Below are positions 26,110-33,262 of a DNA stretch of 35,876 bases, in pieces. The notes under the pieces were generated by a model. It was given only the letters and a program-made list of their open reading frames with translations, was not told the DNA's origin and ran no database searches. The translations under genes and the position numbers were made by a program. Origin of the DNA: Methanobacteriota archaeon. Lineage in GTDB: Archaea; Thermoplasmatota; Poseidoniia; Poseidoniales; Poseidoniaceae. Each line of letters starts with the position of its first letter. Positions within the stretch are counted from its first letter, which is position 1. Where the stretch lies: contig CATFLP010000012.1 in assembly GCA_949514915.1 (NCBI GenBank), forward strand, positions 1 to 35,876, given 5' to 3'.

Positions 26110-28692
26110 CTATTTTTCTCCAGGGAGAGGTTCATCATCACGTCTTTTTTCATTTTTATCAGATTTATTATTTTTTATTTTTTTAATGAGATTTTCTATT
26201 AATTTAGGACCCCACCCTTGCAATGAAATCAATCTATCTTTATCACGTGGAGTTAATTCTAGAATATCTCTGGGAGTATTCACTCCCATATTGACTAAAT
26301 CTCTTGCTCTTTTTCTTCCAATATTTGGTAAAGTAACTAAGGGCAAAAGTTCTTTTTTACATCCATATCTAATTCTCTTTCTTAGATCATCTAATCTATT
26401 AATGACATTATTTTTAATGTCTTTAAATTCATTATTAAATTTAGTATCGTGATATAAAATTTGTTTAGCAGAAAAAAGTAACCATTCTGCAAGCTCAACT
26501 CTTGCTCTTAAATCACCAGGCATTATTTTGTGAATCTTTTCTAAATCTCTATATTCAGCTTCTTCAATCCAATCATTTAGTATCCAGGTTGATTTAATTC
26601 TACTTAGGTGAATATCTTCTAATTCTTTTTCATTAAGTAATTCATTATCTAATAATGATGCTTTTTCAAGTAATTTATCATATTCTGAATCTTTCCACCA
26701 AAATGTCATGAAATCATCTGTAGAACTAATAAGATAGAGTAAACCCTCATCTGTAAGTGGCAAATTAGAATCATCCCGATAGATTCTTCGTACTGCTCTT
26801 CTCAAACCTTCTCGCATTAGTAGCCCACTTGTTGGATCAAGGTACATCCTATTTACTAAGATTCCAAATTCACTAGCAGCGTAAGTCATTACTAATGGTT
26901 CAACAGTTTTTGGTGTATTTTCGCGTATATCCCAATCACTAGCAAGATTAAACCCAAGACTTTTTGGAGCATTTGAAATAGAGTTAGATACAGGTTCTAA
27001 TTGTACTCCTTCAGAATCTTTAGCAATATTTGCCCATGTTGGTATCTCATCATTCCAACTTTCATTTTCATCCACATCTTCATTTGTAATATGTTGATAA
27101 AGGTCATCATCACAACCAAGTCTAGAAACTAAATCATTATTTGAAAGCCATTGAATCCATTTTTCAATACGCTCCTCAAGCATTTTTTGAGGTTGAGTAT
27201 GCCCCAAAAAAGTATGTTTGAAGAAATTGCTTATGGCAAATCTTGAATTAATTCCTCCAGTTGCTATTAATGCTAAAAGATGAATTCTTAATGCATTTTC
27301 AGAAGCAAGTTTTGAGGATACATCTTCAGGGTTACCATGAATGAATCGTTCTGCAATGTTGTCTGCGTTTTCAAATGATCTGTCTCCTTTACAATGTAGC
27401 CATGCTTCTCCGATAGAATCATATTTTGGCCTTCCTGCTCTACCTAACATTTGTTGCACTTCCATTACAGAAAGCCAACGAGACATTCCTTGATCATATC
27501 TTTTTAAATCTCTAATAATTACCCTTCTAGCGGGTAAATTTACACCAGATGCAAGAGTAGGGGTGGCTACAATACAACTTATTTTTTTATTTCGAAACGC
27601 ATCTTCAATAAATCTTCTTTGTTTACCGTTTAATCCTGCATGATGGAATGCAATTCCTCCAGAAATAATCGACAATAGAGAATCAGAGATTGATGAATCA
27701 TCTCCTATTTGTTTAAGTTCCTTTTTTAATCCCTCAAGTTCATTAATTTTATTTTCAAGATTCTCCTTTTTCCATTTTTTAACAACTCTTTCTGAAAGTT
27801 TACGTGCCAAGCTTTGTGCTGAACGTCTTGTAGATACAAAGATTAGTGATTGTATGTTTTGTTCTAATGAATCTTCTAATGCAGCAACCATTGGTTGTGA
27901 TGCAGGACCCTTTAGAGTTCTAGGAGGGGGTAATTTAGTCATTGTCTCCTTTGAAGAACAAATTCTTTTTCTGGCTTCTAAATCAATATTAGCTAATGTA
28001 GATTGTTCTAATACCACAGGCCTCCATGTTGAAACAATTAATTTAGCTTGTAACCATTTTGCTAATTCAACTGAATTCCCAATTGTTGCAGATAATGCGA
28101 TTATTTGGACATTTTTATTAGAAAATAAGAATCTTGTCAAATTTATTTCCATTGTTGGTCCTCTTGAAAAATCATGAATTAAATGGACTTCATCAGCAAT
28201 AATAATGCTTAGTCCTTGCATAATTTCAGGTCTATTTCTCATTATAGAATCAAATTTTTCACTAGTGCATATAATAATGTCAGCATTGTTAATGTTTGTA
28301 TTTTCTCCATCCCTATCTCCAAGAGCTAAGCCTACTTTTAAATTAAGAAATTTTCCAATTTCAGATAATTCAGAAAATTTTTCACCTGCTAATGCTTTTA
28401 ATGGAACAATATATACTGCTTTACTTCCTACATTTTTAATAAGTAGATTTTGAATAATACCAAGATAAGCAATTAATGATTTTCCACTTGCAGTAGGGAT
28501 TGAAATCAAAGTATTTTCTCCTTTTAGGACTGGTTTTAGAGCCTCTTTTTGAGGAGGATATAGTTCAGAGATCCCCCATTTTTCTTGAATAAATTTTTTG
28601 GCCAAAGTAGGAATTTTCAATTTTGAAATTGAGTTTGGACTACTCGCCATGAATGTTCTATAATGCCCAAGGCTCAAAAGGACTTGGTTCAT
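26110..28692 (-). CDS. hel308: Hel308-family superfamily 2 DNA helicase
   Basis: An ATP-dependent 3'-5' DNA helicase for stalled replication forks. Motifs in order: Q-motif-like LYPPQKEAL (44-52), Walker A PTASGKS (66-72), CTSEKFDSI, DEVH (167-170), SATIGN, FVSTRRSAQS, FHHAGL, TPTLASGVNLPARRVIIRD and QMLGRAGRPKYD. The C-terminus has two helix-hairpin-helix units (LPNIGRKRARDLVNMG; LISLQGWGPKLIENLI). At 860 residues it is longer than typical Hel308 (about 700-750). The extra length includes a charged coiled-coil stretch around 310-335 and an acidic insert around 555-600 (NDEIPTWANIAKDSEG). An in-frame ATG at 28650 (MASSPNS) may be the real start. Confidence 0.9.
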   Translation of the reverse strand: MNQVLLSLGHYRTFMASSPNSISKLKIPTLAKKFIQEKWGISELYPPQKEALKPVLKGENTLISIPTASGKSLIAYLGIIQNLLIKNVGSKAVYIVPLKALAGEKFSELSEIGKFLNLKVGLALGDRDGENTNINNADIIICTSEKFDSIMRNRPEIMQGLSIIIADEVHLIHDFSRGPTMEINLTRFLFSNKNVQIIALSATIGNSVELAKWLQAKLIVSTWRPVVLEQSTLANIDLEARKRICSSKETMTKLPPPRTLKGPASQPMVAALEDSLEQNIQSLIFVSTRRSAQSLARKLSERVVKKWKKENLENKINELEGLKKELKQIGDDSSISDSLLSIISGGIAFHHAGLNGKQRRFIEDAFRNKKISCIVATPTLASGVNLPARRVIIRDLKRYDQGMSRWLSVMEVQQMLGRAGRPKYDSIGEAWLHCKGDRSFENADNIAERFIHGNPEDVSSKLASENALRIHLLALIATGGINSRFAISNFFKHTFLGHTQPQKMLEERIEKWIQWLSNNDLVSRLGCDDDLYQHITNEDVDENESWNDEIPTWANIAKDSEGVQLEPVSNSISNAPKSLGFNLASDWDIRENTPKTVEPLVMTYAASEFGILVNRMYLDPTSGLLMREGLRRAVRRIYRDDSNLPLTDEGLLYLISSTDDFMTFWWKDSEYDKLLEKASLLDNELLNEKELEDIHLSRIKSTWILNDWIEEAEYRDLEKIHKIMPGDLRARVELAEWLLFSAKQILYHDTKFNNEFKDIKNNVINRLDDLRKRIRYGCKKELLPLVTLPNIGRKRARDLVNMGVNTPRDILELTPRDKDRLISLQGWGPKLIENLIKKIKNNKSDKNEKRRDDEPLPGEK

Positions 28693-28757
28693 CGTTTTTT
28701 TAAAAAAAACTTAACACAAATTTCATAATTAGTTGATAGGGATGAAGGGCAAGGGTA
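28693..28757. promoter_or_regulatory. Divergent gap between hel308 and the TerB-like gene
   Basis: These 65 AT-rich bases must hold promoters for both directions. A TTTTTTTAAAAAAAA block (about 28695-28709) lies just upstream of the hel308 ATG, and CATAATTA (28724-28731) is a weak TATA candidate for the plus-strand gene. No operator repeat is seen. Confidence 0.3.
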
Positions 28758-29468
28758 ATGAGCGGCTTCATTGTGGTAGTGTTAGGGCTGGCTATGGACG
28801 AAGACTTTGAAGCCGAGATATTAGAAAGATTAGCGGTATTTGATGATGAACCAGATATCAATGACTGGGCAGAAATATTTTCAGGGGCATTAATGGCATG
28901 TATTGGTGTAGTTTATATGACTCATCCAGGTGATTTCATTAATGAAACTGTGATGTTATGGTTATCTGCAGCGATTACTGCTGTTGGACTTATTTGGGCA
29001 GGACATGGATTGAAAGATATGTCCGTAAAAGAAGTTCGAAGAAGTATCGTAATGCTTGAACTTTCAAAGGAACGTGAAAAAGGCGTAGATTATGGATTAA
29101 TTAGAGATGTATTACTACATCCAAGCCAATACACTGGATTTTTAATGGAAATATATGAATCCGCTTTTGAAGATGGAGTATTAGATAAAGCAGAGCTTGA
29201 AGAATTAGAAGCAATTCGTTCAGTATTAGATTTAACAGATGAACAAGCAGCATCAATAGCTTTGAAAGCTGCAATTACAGTTGCTCTTAGAGATGGTAAA
29301 ATCGAAGATAGAGAAATAGAGTTAATCGAAAGTGCAGCAAAAGATGCGGGATTAAGTAAATCAGATCTTACTAAAATTCATTCAGCACTTGAAGATGGCC
29401 ATTTGGATGATGATGAAAAGAAAATGCTTGAATCATTAATTTATGGAAATTCCTCTGAAGAAGAATAA
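28758..29468 (+). CDS. Membrane protein with C-terminal TerB-like domain
   Basis: A 236-residue protein with two membrane helices (about 42-58 and 66-87) and a cytoplasmic helical C-terminal region. That region repeats the TerB/DUF533 pattern: FEDGVLDKAELEELEAIRSV, then ALRDGKIEDREIELIESAAK, then ALEDGHLDDDEKKMLESLI, with acidic D-G-x-[IL]-[DE] turns reminiscent of tellurite-resistance TerB folds. The actual role is unknown and need not involve tellurite. The first 12 residues are hydrophobic; an ATG at codon 13 (MDEDFEAE) is an alternative. GAAGGG lies 8 bases upstream of the chosen ATG. Its stop abuts the stop of the convergent SprT-like gene. Confidence 0.65.
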   Translation: MSGFIVVVLGLAMDEDFEAEILERLAVFDDEPDINDWAEIFSGALMACIGVVYMTHPGDFINETVMLWLSAAITAVGLIWAGHGLKDMSVKEVRRSIVMLELSKEREKGVDYGLIRDVLLHPSQYTGFLMEIYESAFEDGVLDKAELEELEAIRSVLDLTDEQAASIALKAAITVALRDGKIEDREIELIESAAKDAGLSKSDLTKIHSALEDGHLDDDEKKMLESLIYGNSSEEE

Positions 29469-30002
29469 TTACTTAATGGCCTTATCAAGTAATTTAGAAT
29501 TACATTTAATGCAAATGTATTTTCCAGAAGATTTCCTTTGCCTTAGTACTTCAATGTTACACTTAGGGCAAACCCACTTCCAAGTGGAATTTTTAAGTCT
29601 TAACATTTCCATAAATTTAGTTCCTAATGCTTTTTTTTGATTTATTGTAGGCCACAAAGATTCTAATTTGTAAAATGTTTTATTATGGCCTAAATAACCA
29701 AGGCAATGAATGAACTCATGAAATATTATTATCTCTCGATATATTTTCCATTCAGGTTCAAGTAATAATGGGTGAATATCAACAACTCTTACACAAGAGG
29801 GATTTGGATTTATGGAATTCCATTTTCTTGTTGGAAAATATCTAGTTACTCCATGTCTATATACTGAACTTTTCCTTAGAAGTCCTAATTTTATATTTTT
29901 CAATTCATTAATTTCTTTTGTTACATTAAAACCTAATGTGGTCATTGTTTCAAGTACATTATTTACTGATTTTTGCAAAATATGTGACTTTTCTAGATTC
30001 AC
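29469..30002 (-). CDS. SprT-like zinc metalloprotein
   Basis: A 177-residue protein with the SprT-like domain motif HEFIHCLGYLGHNKTF (HExxH at 95-99, third His 106) and a C-terminal zinc ribbon CPKC (145-148) with CIKC (164-167). Catalytic Glu96 is present, so protease activity is plausible. SprT/Spartan relatives act on DNA-protein crosslinks, but the archaeal role is not established. The start is a GTG supported by AAGGTG six bases upstream. It lies 19 bases after the hotdog thioesterase gene on the same strand. Confidence 0.82.
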   Translation of the reverse strand: MNLEKSHILQKSVNNVLETMTTLGFNVTKEINELKNIKLGLLRKSSVYRHGVTRYFPTRKWNSINPNPSCVRVVDIHPLLLEPEWKIYREIIIFHEFIHCLGYLGHNKTFYKLESLWPTINQKKALGTKFMEMLRLKNSTWKWVCPKCNIEVLRQRKSSGKYICIKCNSKLLDKAIK

Positions 30003-30021
30003 AAATTACACCTTAATTGTC

Positions 30022-30492
30022 TTAATGCCATCTATGGTATGCTGGATGACCTTCTTTTACAGATACGAATAATCCTTCTCCTTTAGCACATAATTTTTCA
30101 TTTGCGTATAATTCCATGGAGACTCGTGCTCTATCCTCATGTAATTCCTCAATTTTAGATGTGATTGTTAGAATTTCATCAGATGGAGTAGGCCTCATTA
30201 ATTTTACAGAATAATTCGCAGTTACAGTGCATGATGGTTTTTCATCCCCTTTTTGATCCATTATTGCTATTGCAGCAGTCCAATTACCATGACAATCCAG
30301 AAGAGTTCCAATAATTCCTCCATTTATTATTCCTGGAAATGCTTGATGTTCTGAACTTGTTTGAAATTTAGTACGCAAACCACCTTCAATTCTAAATGAA
30401 TCTATTTTCAAACCTTTTTCATTTGATGGACCACATCCAAAACAAATTGAATTTGGAGCGAACTTTCTTTGAACCCCAATTAATTCTGACAT
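30022..30492 (-). CDS. Hotdog-fold thioesterase (PaaI/THEM4-like)
   Basis: A 156-residue single hotdog domain. NSICFGCGPSNEKGLKI (15-31) is the N-terminal motif of THEM4-like thioesterases. HQAFPGIINGGIIGTLLDCHG holds the active-site region (Asp in the long helix), and TANYSVKLMRPTP is the conserved strand. It probably hydrolyses an acyl-CoA; the substrate is unknown. The ATG at 30492 opens a leader-poor gene divergent from the AstE-like gene. Confidence 0.82.
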   Translation of the reverse strand: MSELIGVQRKFAPNSICFGCGPSNEKGLKIDSFRIEGGLRTKFQTSSEHQAFPGIINGGIIGTLLDCHGNWTAAIAIMDQKGDEKPSCTVTANYSVKLMRPTPSDEILTITSKIEELHEDRARVSMELYANEKLCAKGEGLFVSVKEGHPAYHRWH

Positions 30493-30602
30493 GTGCCTAC
30501 GATGTTTCGAGAGGTTTATGAATCAATAGTATGGATTATTTAGTGCGAAGTTAAGAAATAGATTAATCAGTCTCCTTCAACAGTGTACAGAACGGCGAGG
30601 AC
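30493..30602. promoter_or_regulatory. Divergent gap before the AstE-like hydrolase gene
   Basis: These 110 bases lie between the thioesterase (minus) and hydrolase (plus) genes. They should hold two promoters. I see AT-rich stretches but no convincing TATA box, operator repeat or RNA gene. Confidence 0.25.
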
Positions 30603-31952
30603 ATGTCTCAAAAGAAGGGCAAATCTCGAAAAAGTGGAGATAATCAAAAAAAGATAAGAGTATCTCATGAAATGTCAGCCGAAAGGAAAAAGGCAGTAAA
30701 AGAGGCAATGAAGTCAAAAAAAGAACCTAAACCAGAATGGGATAGGATTAATGAGCCATCTGATTATATATTTAATAGGAAAAGAGTGAAGCCAGGTGAA
30801 ATTAGGACAATTAAATTAAATTTACTAAAGGTTTCTTTAGGTGATTCTTGGCCAACATCAGTTTGTATCTTGCATGGTAAGCGTCCTGGACCTGTGATTA
30901 CAATTACTGGAGCCATACATGGTGATGAATTAACTGGGCCTAGCGCCTGTTCTCATCTTTTATCAGAGACATTAACTTGTGAAGGAGGGCCATTAGATCC
31001 GAATAAGATTGCTGGAACAATTCGGATTATTCCTGTAATTAACACTCCTGGATTTAAATCAAATTCAAGATATTTTCCAGATGGTAGAGATTTAAACAGG
31101 GAGTTCCCTGGACGTAGGACTGGAAATACTACACAAAGAGTAGCTTACAGAATATATCATTCATTAATCAAAGATTCAGATTATGTAATTGATTTGCATT
31201 CAGCAGCAAAAGGTAGATCTAATATGCCTCAGATTAGAGCAGATTTAACTCATTCATCCTCTCAAAGACTTGCTAAATCATTTGGATTGGAGGTTATTTT
31301 GGATAGTAAGCCGCCAAAAGGATCTCTACGTAGAACAATAAATAATTTGGATATTGGTGCAATAACTTACGAAGGAGGTGGAGCAAGTACCCTTGACCAT
31401 GATGCTGTACAAGTTGCAGTTAATGGGGTATTAAATTCATTAAAAACTCTACATGTGATACCAGGTTCTCCCAATCGTCCTAGGTTTCGTCTATTAGCTT
31501 CAGGTTCAACTTGGTTAAGAGCACATGGAGGGGGATTGCTAGATATGTTGGTTGGCCCAGGTTCTTTTGTAGAAGAGGGAGATGTTGTTGCTACAATTAG
31601 TGACCCACAAAGCCCCGGTGAGTCAATAAACTTAGAATCACCAATAACGGGATTATTCATCTGTGCAGCAACTCATCCATTTGTAACAGCAGGAACTCCT
31701 GTAGGTCATATCTTACCAATTACTAAATCAAAGGAATTAATTATGAATCAATGTGACGAAAATTCAAGATTAATTGTAAATGGATCATTAGGAACTCCAG
31801 TTTGGCGTGAAGAATCTGATGTAGATGAAATTTCAATTGAAGGAGAATGGTCTGGAGGGAATGTTGATTCAGAATGGCAAAAAAGTTGGGCAACATCAAA
31901 TACAGATAATTCACAAGGAAATAGTATTGCCGCAGAAGAAGAAGAAGATTAA
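30603..31952 (+). CDS. Succinylglutamate desuccinylase/aspartoacylase-family (M14-like) hydrolase
   Basis: A zinc-dependent amide hydrolase of the AstE/AspA family, which removes acyl groups from amino-acid-like substrates. The zinc ligands are in AIHGDELTG (His106, Glu109) and DLHS (His199). The substrate loop DLNREFPG is at 163-170, and the catalytic Glu257 is in TYEGGG. Residues about 295-370 (LVGPGSFVEEGDVVATISDP) form the C-terminal barrel-like domain found in DoeB-like members. The first 50 residues are a Lys/Arg-rich extension (KKGKSRKSGDNQKKIRV) not usual in bacterial relatives, and the C-terminus is acidic. Substrate not predictable. Its stop is one base from that of the convergent gene. 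Confidence 0.85.
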   Translation: MSQKKGKSRKSGDNQKKIRVSHEMSAERKKAVKEAMKSKKEPKPEWDRINEPSDYIFNRKRVKPGEIRTIKLNLLKVSLGDSWPTSVCILHGKRPGPVITITGAIHGDELTGPSACSHLLSETLTCEGGPLDPNKIAGTIRIIPVINTPGFKSNSRYFPDGRDLNREFPGRRTGNTTQRVAYRIYHSLIKDSDYVIDLHSAAKGRSNMPQIRADLTHSSSQRLAKSFGLEVILDSKPPKGSLRRTINNLDIGAITYEGGGASTLDHDAVQVAVNGVLNSLKTLHVIPGSPNRPRFRLLASGSTWLRAHGGGLLDMLVGPGSFVEEGDVVATISDPQSPGESINLESPITGLFICAATHPFVTAGTPVGHILPITKSKELIMNQCDENSRLIVNGSLGTPVWREESDVDEISIEGEWSGGNVDSEWQKSWATSNTDNSQGNSIAAEEEED

Positions 31953-31953
31953 T

Positions 31954-33210
31954 TTATGCTGAAATAAATGAATTTACAACATTAGTTACTTCATCATCTG
32001 ACATGAGCCTTCTTTTTGACTTCGCAACTTCAAATAAGTGTGCAACTAATTCATCAGTTGGTTCGAAATTATTTTTTTCAAGCCACCAAATAATATTTGA
32101 TCTTCCACTCATATGCCCGATTCTTATTATTTGTTGTAATCCAAAGTCTTGTGCTGGAACTCCAGAATATACTCGATCAGCTAACCAATCATCTCCTTTT
32201 TTCATTGCTTTGATTACTGCAGATGCATGAACTCCAGTACCAGTTTCAAATGCATCTTCACCAAATACAGGATAATTTCTTGGTAATGCTACTTCAACAT
32301 ATTCGTGTGCTTTATTCATATATTCATTTAGAAGTGTTAAATCATTATCAATGACACCCATTAAACTTAGATTAACTAGAGTTTGATCCAGTGGTGCATT
32401 TCCTGCTCTTTCACCAACTCCTAAGGCAGTTCCATGTATTACATCAGCACCAGCTTCAACGGCAGCTAAATTATTTGCAACTCCTAACCCTCTATCTTGG
32501 TGTCCATGCCAATTTATTTCGATCTCTCTTCTTTTGAATCCCGCATCAGGAATAACCTCATTTTGTATGAATGATAGTAATTGTTTAGTTCCATTAGGAG
32601 TTACATGCCCGCATGTATCACATACACAGAGTCTATCAGCCCCTAATTCAAGCGCTCTTGTGTAAATTTGTTTTACGTCTTCAGGTCTACTTCTTGTGGT
32701 ATCTTCTGTAACGAACATTACAGGAATATCATTGTCTATTGCAAAACCTACTGCTTTTTCCATTGTCGAAATTAATTTTTCCATGGTCCAGTTTTCTGCA
32801 TATTGACGGATAGGACTTGTTCCAAGGAAAGCACTTGCTTGGATTTGAATTTCATATTTTGCTTGCAAGTCAACCAATGGTTCAATGTCTGAAACTACAG
32901 TTCTTACGGCAGCACCAGGTCTTATTTTGTAATCATTTTCTACAATATGGTTAAGCATTGCATCAATATGTTCTATGTGAAATGGACCAGCACCAGGTAA
33001 TCCGAGGTCAACTTTTTGGATTCCTAATTTTTCCATGTAAGTTAATAATTCTATTTTTTGTTCAATAGTAGGATTTCTTGCTGATGGTGATTGAAGACCA
33101 TCTCTTAATGTTTCATCATCAAACCAAACTTTATGGGGATGTTTAGATTCATCACGGTTTAATTCCCAATTGATGACATTCCAATCGTAAATCAAATTAT
33201 TTTCATTCAT
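31954..33210 (-). CDS. DRE-TIM acyltransferase of the isopropylmalate/citramalate/homocitrate synthase family
   Basis: A 418-residue protein that condenses acetyl-CoA with a 2-oxo acid. The catalytic region is DDETLRDGLQSPSAR (31-45, with Arg36-Asp37), followed by metal-binding HGH in INWHGHQDRG (235-237) and HGTALGVGERAGNAPLD (259-275). The DETLRDGLQS variant and the PIRQYAENW segment mark a less-studied branch distinct from classical LeuA (TTLRDGEQ). There is no C-terminal LeuA regulatory domain. Whether it makes 2-isopropylmalate, citramalate or another product is open, since no leuB/C/D is in the window. GAGGAG precedes the ATG. It lies 52 bases downstream of gyrA. Confidence 0.8.
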   Translation of the reverse strand: MNENNLIYDWNVINWELNRDESKHPHKVWFDDETLRDGLQSPSARNPTIEQKIELLTYMEKLGIQKVDLGLPGAGPFHIEHIDAMLNHIVENDYKIRPGAAVRTVVSDIEPLVDLQAKYEIQIQASAFLGTSPIRQYAENWTMEKLISTMEKAVGFAIDNDIPVMFVTEDTTRSRPEDVKQIYTRALELGADRLCVCDTCGHVTPNGTKQLLSFIQNEVIPDAGFKRREIEINWHGHQDRGLGVANNLAAVEAGADVIHGTALGVGERAGNAPLDQTLVNLSLMGVIDNDLTLLNEYMNKAHEYVEVALPRNYPVFGEDAFETGTGVHASAVIKAMKKGDDWLADRVYSGVPAQDFGLQQIIRIGHMSGRSNIIWWLEKNNFEPTDELVAHLFEVAKSKRRLMSDDEVTNVVNSFISA

Positions 33211-33262
33211 CAGAAACTCCTCAGGACATTAACGCAGAGCAAGTTCTAGTGTTTGAACTTCA

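Noticed and set aside
28758-29468. Calling the TerB-like protein a tellurite-resistance determinant
   Set aside because: Only the helical TerB-like pattern is visible; no ter operon genes are near, and the domain has many roles.
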